A stretch of 64,000 bases of DNA, taken from contig NZ_JADYUM010000006.1 in assembly GCF_021531815.1 (NCBI RefSeq), forward strand, positions 96,781 to 160,780, read 5' to 3'. Positions 51,082 through 60,700 of this stretch are shown piece after piece. Below the pieces are notes generated by a model that saw only the letters and a list, made by a program, of their open reading frames with translations, did not search any database and was not told the DNA's origin. The stretch comes from Pseudoflavonifractor phocaeensis. GTDB lineage: Bacteria; Bacillota; Clostridia; Oscillospirales; Oscillospiraceae. The stretch's first letter is position 1. Each line of letters begins with the position of its first letter. Position numbers and translations under genes: made by a program.

Positions 51082-51115
51082 AAAAGCTGCCGGCCCGCAG
51101 GGCCGGCAGTTCTTG
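51081..51115 (+). terminator. Terminator of the cysteine-rich gene
   Basis: A perfect 10-bp stem CTGCCGGCCC/GGGCCGGCAG (51087-51096 and 51100-51109), AAAAA before, TTCTTG after. Confidence 0.85.
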
Positions 51116-51126
51116 TTCTCCTTGTG

Positions 51127-52536
51127 TCACTGTCCCGCTCCCGCCCTGGCAGGGACGGCGGCGGTCACGGTCCGGGGCTCATCGGGCCGTGAGGGATACA
51201 GCTTCCGCAGCCGCCTGATGCAGGCGGCGCAGGCCGGGATCAGGAACAGATCCGCGCACACCCAGGCAGCGGGGGATGCGAAGCAGGCGGCGGTGTAGCC
51301 GAACATGGGCACCAGCACGCCGCCCACCACAGTGCGGGCAACCATCTCCAGCACGCCGGCCAGGATGGCGAAGGTACTGTAGCCCATGCCCTGGATGGAG
51401 AACCGGACGATGTTCACCAGGGCCAGGGTGAAGAAGAAGGCCGTCAACGTGACGATATACTGCCGGGTCAGGTCCACCAGCCGGACAAGTTCCATCTCTC
51501 CGGAGTCCAAAAACAGCATGGCGCACTGGGGGGCGAAGGCCAGCATGGCCAGAAACGCGATGATGGCATAGATCAGGCCCATGAGGGCGCAGGAACGGAC
51601 GCCTTTGCCCAGGCGGTCCAGTTTGCAAGCCCCCACGTTCTGGCCGCAGTAGGTGGCCATGGCGGACCCCATGGCGTCATAGGGACAGGCCAGCAGCTGA
51701 AACAGCTTGGCCCCCGCCGCCACCGCCGCCACATAGGTGCTGCCCAGGGTGTTCACCGCCGACTGGAGCACGATGGAGCCGATGGCGGTGATGGAATACT
51801 GCAGGCCCATGGGCACGCCCATCATACACAGCATCCCGCAGTGGCGGCCGCTGGGCCGGCACTCCTCCCGAGTCATGCGGAGGATGGGGTAACGCTTCGT
51901 CATGTAGAGCAGGCAGGCCAACCCGGACACGCCCTGGGACACCACTGTGGCGATGGCCGCTCCAGCCACCCCCGCGTGGAACCAGAGGATCAGAGCGAAG
52001 TCCAGAAAAATGTTCAGGAAGGAGGACAGGGCCAGGAAATACACCGGGGTCTTGCTGTCCCCCAGGGACCGGATGATGCCCGCCAGCAGGTTGTAGAGGA
52101 TGGTGGCAGGGATGCCCATGAAGATGATGAAGATGTAAGTGTAGGAGTTTTCAAAAATATCCGCCGGGGTCCGCATCAACGTCAGGATGTCCCGGCAGAG
52201 CAGCCCGGTGGCCGCGGTCAGCACCAGGGCGAAGGCCGCCGCCAGATAGGCGGCGTTGGCCACGAACCGGCGCATCTCCGAAAACTCCCGCGCCCCCATC
52301 CGCTGGGCCACAGGGATGGCGAAGCCGCTGCACAGGCCCATGCAGAAGCCGATCACAAAAAAGTTGATGGAGCCGGTGGCCCCCACCGCAGCCAGCGCCC
52401 CGGCTCCCAGTAGCTTGCCCACGATCATGGTATCCACCAGATTGTAAAACTGCTGGAACAGCATCCCGAACAGAATCGGCATAGTAAAGGAAAAGATCAG
52501 CCGCATGGGGCTGCCTGTTGTCAGGTCCTTGGTCAT
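51127..52536 (-). CDS. MATE-family efflux transporter
   Basis: 469 residues from ATG 52536 with AAGGAGGAACG upstream. Twelve helices in two homologous halves: N-terminal MRLIFSFTMPILFGMLFQQFYNLVDTMIVGKLLG and the repeat near 235 (GVPMGLQYSITAIGSIVLQ). The family exports drugs, metabolites or polysaccharide precursors using Na+ or H+. Single gene. Confidence 0.93.
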   Translation of the reverse strand: MTKDLTTGSPMRLIFSFTMPILFGMLFQQFYNLVDTMIVGKLLGAGALAAVGATGSINFFVIGFCMGLCSGFAIPVAQRMGAREFSEMRRFVANAAYLAAAFALVLTAATGLLCRDILTLMRTPADIFENSYTYIFIIFMGIPATILYNLLAGIIRSLGDSKTPVYFLALSSFLNIFLDFALILWFHAGVAGAAIATVVSQGVSGLACLLYMTKRYPILRMTREECRPSGRHCGMLCMMGVPMGLQYSITAIGSIVLQSAVNTLGSTYVAAVAAGAKLFQLLACPYDAMGSAMATYCGQNVGACKLDRLGKGVRSCALMGLIYAIIAFLAMLAFAPQCAMLFLDSGEMELVRLVDLTRQYIVTLTAFFFTLALVNIVRFSIQGMGYSTFAILAGVLEMVARTVVGGVLVPMFGYTAACFASPAAWVCADLFLIPACAACIRRLRKLYPSRPDEPRTVTAAVPARAGAGQ

Positions 52537-52778
52537 AAAGTAACGTTCCTCCTTGGGCAATCAGCGTTCCTTTTTGGTACCGCACTATTATAATCACCCC
52601 AGGGAGACCTGCATAGCGGTGTTTTTCACAATCTTAATTTGTTTTTCCGCCCAAATTGCCGCAAGAATGGAGAATCCGGCCCAGCGCTCCGCCAAACCGT
52701 CCGTAAATCCATTCCAACATAAGAAGCGCCCCGGCGGACAAAGCCGCTGGGGCGCCAGATAAGGAGGAATAGAAGAAA

Positions 52779-54626
52779 TCAAATGGAAAGATGGAACCGC
52801 TCCATCCAGGCGTTGAGCTGGACCAGATAGGCCATCATCTGGGGTCCGGCCATGAGCTGGCCGAACCAGGGCCGCCCGTAGTCCCCGACGCTGGTCATCA
52901 GGCCCTCCCGCAGGGCTTTTTCATCCACCAGAGGGCGGATGGGGGCGTTGGGATCGTCCAGGACCCGGGCCAGTCTGGCCCGGACCAGCTGCTCATACAA
53001 GGGGGCGTGGGTCTTGGGGTAGGGGGACTTGGGCCGGTTCCGCACCGCCTCGGGCAGCAGGCCATAGGCCGCGTCCCGGAGCACCTGCTTGCGCTGGCCG
53101 TTCATGGCCTTCATGGCCCAGGGGATATTCCATACATATTCCACCAAATGGTGGTCGCAGAAGGGCACCCGCACCTCCAGGCCGGAGGCCATGCTCATCC
53201 GGTCCTTCCGTTCCAGCAGGCAGGCCATGAACCAGTTCAGGGACAGCCAGCCCACCTCCCGGCGGCGGGCCTCCCCCGCCTTCTCCCCCTCCAGCCGGGG
53301 ACAGGCGGCCAGGGACTGGCGGTAGCGGGTCTGGACGTAATCCTCCACCTCCAGTTCCCGCCACACGCCCCGGTCCAGAATCTGCCGCCGGGGGGACAGG
53401 TCGGGACACCATGGGAAGGTGTCCGCCGAGAGCATCTCCTCCCGCTCAAACCAGGGGTAGCCCCCGAACACCTCGTCGGCACACTCCCCGGACAGGGCCA
53501 CCACATGGTCCCGGGCCACCTGGCGGCAAAAGTAGAGCAGGGAGGAGTCCACATCGGCCATGCCCGGCAGGTCCCGGGCCGCCATGGCCTCCTCCAGCAG
53601 GTTTGCCAGGGAGGGGATGTCACACTCCAGCACCCGGTGGCGGGTGTGGAACGCCCCGGCCATCATTCTGGCATAGGGGGCGTCATCCCCGGGCTGGAAA
53701 GCGGAGGCGCGGAAAAAGGCCTGATTGCCCACATAGTCAAAGGAGTAGGTCTCCAGGGGCGGCCTTCCCTCCCGGGTATAGGTCTGGGCCGCCACGGCGG
53801 TGATGATGGAGGAATCCAGCCCCCCAGACAGGAAGGTGCACAGGGGCACGTCGCTGACCAGTTGGCGCTGAATGGCTCCGGTGAGCAGGTCCCGCACCCG
53901 CTCCACCGTGGTCTCGTAGCTGTCCCCGTGGGGACGGCTGACCAGCTTCCAGTAGGGCCGCGCCCTGGGCCCTTCCCGGTCCAGCACCAGCTGGTGGGCG
54001 GGGAGCAGCTCCTCCACCCCCTCAAACACCCCCACCCCGGCGGTACGGGCTGGGCTGATCCCCAGCACCTCCCGCAGTCCCTCCGGGCCCAGCCGGGGCT
54101 CCAGCCCCGGGTATTCAAACAGGGCCTTGAGCTCGGAGGCAAAGACAAGGGTCCCGTCCACCCAGGCGTAGAAGAAGGGCTTCACCCCGAACCGGTCCCG
54201 GCCGCAGAGCAGCCGCCCGGTCCGCCCGTCCCAGAAGGCATAGGCGAAGATGCCCTCCAGCCGCTCCGCCGCCCCCTCGCCCCACAGGATCAAGGCCCAC
54301 AGCAGAACCTCGGTGTCGCACTGTGTATCGAAAACGGCCCCTTCCCTGGCCAGTTCCTCCCGCAGCTGGGGGGCGTTGTACAGCTCTCCGTTGTACACCA
54401 GGACGCAGGGTTTGCCGTCCACGGTGCGCTCCATGGGCTGACGGCCCCGCTGGGGGTCCATCACCGCCAGCCGGCGGTGGACCAGCACGCAGTCCTCCCC
54501 CTGCCACAGCCCCTTGTCGTCCGGCCCCCGGTGGTTGAGCTGCTCCCCCATCCGGTGGCCCGTCTCGCGCCAGGCCAACGTGCCGTTGCTCCGGCGAAAA
54601 TCACAAAATCCGCAGATCCCACACAT
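52779..54626 (-). CDS. asnB: Asparagine synthase, glutamine-hydrolysing
   Basis: 615 residues from ATG 54626 so that the mature nucleophile is Cys2 (CGICGF). N-terminal class II glutaminase domain (NHRGPDDKG; LVYNGELYN) and C-terminal synthetase domain with the PP-loop PLCTFLSGGLDSSIITAVAAQ near 255 and SGECADEVFGGYPWF. It converts aspartate, ATP and glutamine to asparagine. It stands alone, followed by a weak hairpin near 52727-52755. Confidence 0.93.
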   Translation of the reverse strand: MCGICGFCDFRRSNGTLAWRETGHRMGEQLNHRGPDDKGLWQGEDCVLVHRRLAVMDPQRGRQPMERTVDGKPCVLVYNGELYNAPQLREELAREGAVFDTQCDTEVLLWALILWGEGAAERLEGIFAYAFWDGRTGRLLCGRDRFGVKPFFYAWVDGTLVFASELKALFEYPGLEPRLGPEGLREVLGISPARTAGVGVFEGVEELLPAHQLVLDREGPRARPYWKLVSRPHGDSYETTVERVRDLLTGAIQRQLVSDVPLCTFLSGGLDSSIITAVAAQTYTREGRPPLETYSFDYVGNQAFFRASAFQPGDDAPYARMMAGAFHTRHRVLECDIPSLANLLEEAMAARDLPGMADVDSSLLYFCRQVARDHVVALSGECADEVFGGYPWFEREEMLSADTFPWCPDLSPRRQILDRGVWRELEVEDYVQTRYRQSLAACPRLEGEKAGEARRREVGWLSLNWFMACLLERKDRMSMASGLEVRVPFCDHHLVEYVWNIPWAMKAMNGQRKQVLRDAAYGLLPEAVRNRPKSPYPKTHAPLYEQLVRARLARVLDDPNAPIRPLVDEKALREGLMTSVGDYGRPWFGQLMAGPQMMAYLVQLNAWMERFHLSI

Positions 54627-54784
54627 AAGTACAAAACTCCTCCAACGATCACGTTTCCGCCCCTTGGGGCGGTGAAACAGCAAAGGCAGGGACGCCGGGA
54701 GCGCCGCCCCGTCCCGGCGCCAGGGAGGGAAGGAGCGCCAGGGCCCCTTCCCTCTCCCTATCTTATGCCGGGCTCTCCGCCCTG

Positions 54785-55060
54785 TTACAGCAGAAACAGC
54801 CAGAGCGCCCAGCCCAGCGAGGCCAGGACCGCCCCCGCCGCCCCCCAGGCGGGGCCGGGCAGCCGTTCCAGCCGCCGGTTCCAGGCCCGGCCCTGCTTCA
54901 GATAGCCGTCGGCGGCCTGCCGGGCCTCCTTCAGGACCTGGTCGGCGCTGACGCCCTCCCGGGCCAGGGCCTCCTCCTTGACAATAAAAATGGCCTCCTC
55001 AAACAGCTTGGGATCGGGAGACTTGACCAGGATGACCTGGCGGGTGATTCCCTTCACCAT
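54785..55060 (-). CDS. Small C-tail-anchored protein, unknown function
   Basis: 91 residues: VILVKSPDPKLFEEAIFIVKEEAL and VSADQVLKEARQAADGYLK form a charged soluble part, and the last 20 residues (GAAGAVLASLGWALWLFLL) a membrane anchor. I recall similar short proteins in Oscillospiraceae but no function. Preceded by AAAGGATG; located between asnB and gpr on the same strand. Confidence 0.7.
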   Translation of the reverse strand: MVKGITRQVILVKSPDPKLFEEAIFIVKEEALAREGVSADQVLKEARQAADGYLKQGRAWNRRLERLPGPAWGAAGAVLASLGWALWLFLL

Positions 55061-55191
55061 CTATGTCACATCCTTTCAGGGATCTTGTTGTTCCCAGTAT
55101 TTACCCCTAGTCTGTCCCCATTTTCCCCGGTATATTCCCCCTTGTCCCGCCCGTACACTATTTCCACGGGATCAAGGGGGAGGGCTTCTGA

Positions 55192-55275
55192 TTGGAGAAA
55201 CGGCGGCTGGCCGAACTGGCGGTGCTGTATGTGGTCAATATTCTGATCATTCTGGCGGCACAGAGGCTGAGATAG
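55192..55275 (+). CDS. Possible 27-residue membrane peptide
   Basis: TTG start at 55192 with AAGGGGGAGGG upstream; product EKRRLAELAVLYVVNILIIL then a basic tail AAQRLR. A basic N-terminus plus a single hydrophobic helix is like small sporulation or membrane-regulator peptides. It lies between gpr and the tail-anchored gene on the opposite strand. Translation is unproven. Confidence 0.35.
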   Translation: MEKRRLAELAVLYVVNILIILAAQRLR

Positions 55276-55307
55276 GGCCGGTCCGCGGGCGGATCGTCCG
55301 TGGCCCA

Positions 55308-56198
55308 TCAGCCCAGCAGCAGATCCAGGTCCTCCACCGTCATACCCGGCTGGAGGGCCAGGCTGATGCCGTAGCCCACGATTTTGGACAGGTCGGCCAC
55401 CTGGCTGTCAATGTCCTTGGGGGTGACCAGCAGGTTCCGCTCCGGGGCCGGCTCCGGAAGCCGGTCGGCGCCCAGCAGGTCGGCGGCCAGGGTGGCCCCC
55501 TCCACCACCGTGGGGACCCCGACGGCCAGGACAGGCACCCCCAAACTGTCCCGGTCCAGGGCCATGCGGTGGTTCCCCGCCCCGGAGCCTGGGGCGATCC
55601 CCGTATCCGCCAGCTGGACCGTCCGGCACAGCCGCTCCAGAGACCGGGAGGCCAGGGCGTCCACCGCGATGACGCAGGCAGGCCGCAGCTTCCGGCAGAC
55701 CGCCTCCACCACCTCGCCGCTCTCCACCCCCGTGTTTCCCAGCACCTCCGCCGCCAGGGAGGCCACGGGCCGCAGGTGGCCGAAGTGCTCCGGCATCTGC
55801 GCCACCAAGTGCCGGGTGACCAGGACATGCTCATGGACCTTGGGGCCGATGGCGTCCGGCGTGATGGACCGGTTGCCCAGCCCCGCCACCAGCACCAGTC
55901 CCTCCGGAGCCGCCTGCTCCAGCAGGGGAGCCAGCTCCCCCGCCACCGCCCGGACCGACCGTCCGAAGATGCCCTCCGCCCGGTTGGCCACGCCCTCCAG
56001 GGTCAGGGTCACGTAGGTCCCCCGGGGCTTGCCCAGCGCCCGCTCTCCCTCCCGGTCCAGAATGCGCACCATGGTCACCGGGATGCCCTCCCGCTCCCCG
56101 TCCCGGGCCTCCACGCCGGACAGCTTGGTGGTCTCTCCCGCGCTCTCCTGCCACAGCTCCCGGGCCTCCACCGCCAGGTCGGTTCTTCTCTGCTTCAT
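55308..56198 (-). CDS. gpr: Spore germination protease GPR
   Basis: 296 residues from ATG 56198 (GGCGGAGGCACGGT upstream). The N-terminus RTDLAVEARE is the GPR autoprocessing region; GLGNRSITPDAIGPKVHEHVLVTRH carries the conserved catalytic/zymogen residues, and GNTGVESGEVV follows. GPR degrades small acid-soluble proteins in the germinating spore and is made in the forespore. A CATACAA element at about 56220 with GACTA 18 bp further upstream is a weak candidate sigma-G promoter. Confidence 0.94.
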   Translation of the reverse strand: MKQRRTDLAVEARELWQESAGETTKLSGVEARDGEREGIPVTMVRILDREGERALGKPRGTYVTLTLEGVANRAEGIFGRSVRAVAGELAPLLEQAAPEGLVLVAGLGNRSITPDAIGPKVHEHVLVTRHLVAQMPEHFGHLRPVASLAAEVLGNTGVESGEVVEAVCRKLRPACVIAVDALASRSLERLCRTVQLADTGIAPGSGAGNHRMALDRDSLGVPVLAVGVPTVVEGATLAADLLGADRLPEPAPERNLLVTPKDIDSQVADLSKIVGYGISLALQPGMTVEDLDLLLG

Positions 56199-56303
56199 AC
56201 CGTGCCTCCGCCCCCATATCTTGTATGGATTTCTCCCTTTTTCCCTAGTCTTTGCGTCCGGGGGAGAACTATCCAATTTTCTTGAAAAAATTTAAAAAAA
56301 CAG

Positions 56304-56332
56304 TTGATTTTTCTGAGGACCGATGGTAAAAT
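56304..56332 (+). promoter_or_regulatory. Promoter of rpsT
   Basis: -35 TTGATT (56304-56309), 17-bp spacer, -10 TAAAAT (56327-56332). Confidence 0.7.
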
Positions 56333-56393
56333 ACATATCTGCACAGGCGTACTGTGTCTAAATTAACGATGTAAATCGGAGGAGGTGTTTGGT

Positions 56394-56657
56394 TTGCCGA
56401 ATATCAAGTCTGCCAAGAAGCGCGTGCTGGTATCCCAGACCAAAGCTGCGCAGAACAAGGCCGCGAAGTCCGCGCTGAAGACCGAGCTGAAGAAGTTTGA
56501 CGCCGCCGTGGCGGAAGGCAACCGCAGCGAGGCCGATGTCGCTTACAAGGTGGCTGTCAAGGCGGTGGATAAGGCCGCTGCCAAGGGGCTGCTGCATAAG
56601 AACAATGCTGCCAACAAGAAGAGCAGCATGACCATCAAGCTGAACAAGCTGGCCTGA
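56394..56657 (+). CDS. rpsT: Ribosomal protein S20
   Basis: 87 residues from TTG 56394, which follows GGAGGAGGTG by 7 nt and gives the canonical PNIKSAKKRV N-terminus. The rest (SQTKAAQNKAAKSALKTELK; LLHKNNAANKKSSMT) is typical S20, a 16S rRNA-binding protein. The UUG start echoes E. coli rpsT, where it limits expression and takes part in autoregulation. Confidence 0.95.
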   Translation: MPNIKSAKKRVLVSQTKAAQNKAAKSALKTELKKFDAAVAEGNRSEADVAYKVAVKAVDKAAAKGLLHKNNAANKKSSMTIKLNKLA

Positions 56658-56671
56658 GGTCCGCAACGTCG

Positions 56672-56702
56672 AAAGCCGTCTGAACATCAGACGGCTTTTT
56701 TC
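56672..56702 (+). terminator. Terminator of rpsT
   Basis: A 12-bp perfect stem AAAGCCGTCTGA/TCAGACGGCTTT with an ACA loop, then TTTCG. Confidence 0.92.
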
Positions 56703-56763
56703 GTTTTTCTGCCCATGTCCAGCCGGGAAGGAGTGACTCACCATACTGAACAAGATCCGCTCG

Positions 56764-57609
56764 ATGCCGCCGGTATCCTTCTGCCTGGAAGCGGCGGAAG
56801 CCTATGACCGGGCGGGCGTGGCCCGCTCCGCCGCCGCCCTGTCCTACTTTCTCATTCTCACCTTGTTCCCCTTGCTCATGTGCGTCAACTACTTCATCGG
56901 CCTGTTTCACCTGGACCTGGAGCAATTTCTCCTGGGCATGAGCCAGTTCCTGCCCGGCGGCGTCTTGTCCGTCCTGCTGGATTATCTGACCTACGTGGCG
57001 GGCAGCCAGTCCCAGGGCCTGCTGGCGGCCAGCCTGTTCACCCTTGTGGTATCCGCCTCGGCGGGGCTGCGCACCCTGTTTGCCACCATGGACCAGCTCT
57101 TTGGGGTGACCGACCGCCGCCCCGGCAGCCTGCTTTTCGCCAGCGTCCTGCTGTCCGTTCTGCTGCTGCTCACCATCTACCTGTCGGTGGTGGTCATTTT
57201 CACCGGCGACTGGTTCTTCTGGTTTCTGGAGGGGCACCTGCCCCGGCTGCTGACAGAACTGCTCCCCCTGCCCGCCCTGTCCCAGCTGTGGAAGTGGATC
57301 CGCTACCTGCTGCTGTTCTGCTTTGTGCTGGTCCTGCTCCTGCTCATCTACCGGGCGGGAATCCCCCGCTGGCTGCTGTCCAATCGGGCTGTGCTGGCCG
57401 TCTCCTGCTTCACCGCTCTGGCCATGGTGGCCTGCTCGGTGCTCTTCTCCTGGTTCATCGGCATGTCCTCCCGGTACGCTCTGGTATACGGCTCCCTGGC
57501 CTCTCTGATCATCCTGCTGGTGTGGCTGTACTTCTGCGGCAACATCCTCCTGTTGGGCGCGGTGGTGGGCCGGGTCTGGCAGCAGCGCCCCAGGCGCTCC
57601 TCCCGCTGA
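56764..57609 (+). CDS. YihY/BrkB-family membrane protein
   Basis: 281 residues from ATG 56764, six hydrophobic helices; RAGVARSAAALSYFLILTLFP is the family's first-helix signature (amphipathic entry plus helix 1). Once thought to be RNase BN, the family has unknown membrane function. The best ribosome site (GGAAGGAG 56725-56732) is 31 nt upstream of the ATG and fits better to a non-AUG start, ATA 56743 or CTG 56746, giving an extra LNKIRS, so the true N-terminus may be longer by about 6-7 residues. Confidence 0.88.
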   Translation: MPPVSFCLEAAEAYDRAGVARSAAALSYFLILTLFPLLMCVNYFIGLFHLDLEQFLLGMSQFLPGGVLSVLLDYLTYVAGSQSQGLLAASLFTLVVSASAGLRTLFATMDQLFGVTDRRPGSLLFASVLLSVLLLLTIYLSVVVIFTGDWFFWFLEGHLPRLLTELLPLPALSQLWKWIRYLLLFCFVLVLLLLIYRAGIPRWLLSNRAVLAVSCFTALAMVACSVLFSWFIGMSSRYALVYGSLASLIILLVWLYFCGNILLLGAVVGRVWQQRPRRSSR

Positions 57610-57615
57610 TTTTCT

Positions 57616-57644
57616 CCCCGGCATGCTCCCATGCCGGGGTTTTC
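57616..57644 (+). terminator. Terminator of the YihY gene
   Basis: Perfect 10-bp stem CCCCGGCATG/CATGCCGGGG with a 4-nt loop, followed by TTTTCTC. Confidence 0.85.
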
Positions 57645-57748
57645 TCACCCCTTCCTCTCTTTTCTTCCGGGTAAAAATATGGTACACTTCAACTGTCTCC
57701 AAACTATGATCCTTCTTTGCCCATGGGCATGAGAAAGGTGGTCTTTTT

Positions 57749-60700
57749 ATGAACGACAAACTGATCCGCCAGATCGACCGGGAGATCGCCGAGGCCCTCA
57801 CCGCCCGCCGGCTGGCCGCCCTCCCCAACCGGAAGGCCGCCCTGGCCCTGCTGAAGGACCCCCACTGGCAGGAGGGGCTGGCCGCCCTGTTCCCCATTCG
57901 GGAGCGGCTGACCTGTACCCGGGTCCTGGAGCTGTGCGCCCCCCTGATGGCCCAACTGTGCGCCGATGCCCCGGAGGAGGGCTGGGGGCCCTTCTGCTAT
58001 CAATATGTCTGCCGCCTCATGTTCCCCTCCGTGGGCCCCATCCCCACCGGACCCCGGGGCGAGGCCGCCAAATTCTATCTCACCGTCCTCCAGGTCCTGC
58101 TGGACCACGAGCGTGCCGCCCTCCCCTTCGACCCCATGCTGGATTTCCAGTTCCTCCCCGAGGAGGAGTACGCCCAGTGTGACAACAGCAAGGAGTACCG
58201 CCGCCTGATGGCCGCTTGGCGGGAAGAGTACATCTATGAGCTCATGCGCCTGGGGCTGGAGTACACCCCCTTCAAGACCCTGAGCCACATCGCCGGCGTC
58301 CACTACATCGCCATGACCGCCGCCCGGGGGCTGAAGGAGGCGGGGGTGGAGGTGGACCTGTCCCTCATCTCCGCCGCGGCCGCCTCCCATGACTTCGGCA
58401 AATTCGGCTGCCGGCCCGGGGAGCGGGTGCCCTACCTCCACTACTACTACACCGACCAATACCTGCTGGCCCGGAAGATGGACAACATCAGCCATATCGC
58501 TTCCAACCACTCCACCTGGGACCTGGAGCTGGAATCCCTGTCGGTGGAGTCCCTGCTGCTGATCTACGCCGACTTCCGCTCCAAGCAGGACCGGGACGCG
58601 GCGGGCAATGAGATCACCGTCCTCTATCCCCTGGACCAGTCCTTCCAGGTCATTCTCTCCAAACTGGACAACGTGGACCGGAACAAACGCCGTCGGTACG
58701 AGTTCGTCTACGGCAAGCTCCACGATTTCGAGGACTACATGCGCTCCCTGGGGGTGGACGTGGACCTGACCGGCCAGCCCCAGCCTCCGGCCCCCCACAA
58801 GGACCCGGCCCTCATGGACCCGGAGGAGACGCTGAACAGCCTGATCCTGCTGTCGGTGGAGCACAACCTCCGCCTGATGCACATGCTGTCCAACGAGCAG
58901 AAGTTCGGCAACATCATCGAGGCCGCCCGCTCCGCCAAGAGCTGGCAGCAGCTGCGGGCCTATCTGAACGTCTTTGAGGAGTACTTCACCTACCTGTCCG
59001 TCCGCCAGAAGACCCAGGCCCTGTCCTTCCTCTACGAACTGCTGGTCCACCGTGAAGGCGACATCCGCCGCCAGGCCGGCGGACTCATCGGCCAGTTGAT
59101 CGCCCGCTTCCACCTGGTCTACCGGAAGGAGGTCCCCGCCGACGCCCAGAGCGACCCGGCGGAGGAGGTCCCCTTCACCCTGTGGGAGCAGTATCTGGAC
59201 ATGATCATCTTCCCCGACCACAAGACCACCCCCCAGCAGCGCTCCCACATCAGCTACACCCTGAAACTGGTGGTGGGCTCCATGCTGGAGCACGCCCGCC
59301 CCGGGGACATCCCCCGCTTTTTGGGCGCTCTGCTGAAATACTATGAGAAGCCGGAGGAGCTGTCCTCCGACACCGCCTTCACCCTGTTGGACGCCATCCG
59401 CTACCTGCCCTCCCAATACTACGGGCCGGAGGTCCGGGGCCGGCTCATTGAGTTCGCCGCATATTTTACTGTCTCCGACGAGCTGCGCCTGTCCACCGCC
59501 GCCCTGGAATTTCTGCGTGAGGCCCAGCGGGCCCTGACCCAGGACCATCCCCTGATGCGCCGCATCGTCCAGATCGTCCGCCAAGTGGAGGACAGCCAGC
59601 TGACCACCATCTTCTTGAAGTGCAAGATCCTCCGCCGGGCCGGAGAGGACGTGACCGTCCTGGAGCAGACCCTGTACCAGATGGACATCACCAGCGAGGT
59701 CTTTTTGGACAACCTGAAGATCGCCACCCCCTGGGTGGTGAAGGTGGCCGGCGTGGAGCTGCTGTGGGACCAGGTGGAACGCGGGCTCAAGACCCACACC
59801 CTCCACATCGCCACTCACTTCTCCAACCTGGTCAAGGTGTCCGAGCGGGTGGTGGTCCGCCACACCGCCGGCCGCGCCCTGGTCCGCACCCTGTCCGTTC
59901 TGCGCCGGGACCAGCGCAACGAGGTGGTGGTGGAGCTGGGCAAGGGCCTGGAAATGGGCCAGTACGAGATCTCCAAGTATATCCCCCAGTATCTGGGCCA
60001 GGCCACCCTGTACCTCCACCCCAGCGAGCTGGACGAACAGGTGCTGTGGCTCAAATCCCTGCTGGGCTCCCCCAACGACTCCGCCGTGTCCGGCGCCCTG
60101 AACACCATCGGCGTGCTGCTCCAGTACTACCCCGCCTACCGGGACCGCTTTCCCGAGCCCGCCGCCGCCTACGAGAACCGGCGGCAGGAGCTGCTGGGCC
60201 TTCTTCTCCAGGGGCTGGCCCACTACCGGGAGGCGGTGCGGCAGGAGGCCATGCTGGTCATCGGCAAGCTGCTTTTCGAGTCCCCCGTCCTGAACATGGT
60301 GGAAAAGGGCCGGCTGTTCGCCCTGTGCTACCGCAAGCTCCTCTTCCTGATCCAGGAGGCCCCCCGCCAGGACGGCCTGACCTTCTTCTACCGGGCCGCC
60401 GCCCTGGCCCACATCAACCGCTTCATCGCCCTGCGGCGGCTGGACCACGGCCCCTTCACCTTTGAAAAGCCCCGGAAGATCGCCTTCTTCCCCGGCACCT
60501 TCGACCCCTTCACTCTGTCCCACAAGGGCATCGTCCACGCCATCCGGGACCTGGGCTTTGAGGTCTACCTGGCGGTGGATGAGTTCTCCTGGTCCAAGAA
60601 GGCCCAGCCCCACCTGATCCGCCGGCAGATCGTCAACCTCTCGGTGGCGGGGGACTTCCACGTCCACCTGTTCCCCGACGACATCCCGGTGAACATCGCC

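Noticed and set aside
52791..54905. 704-codon plus-strand frame opposite asnB
   Set aside because: Pro/Gly/His/Gln-rich antisense product without motifs; asnB on the minus strand explains the coding bias.
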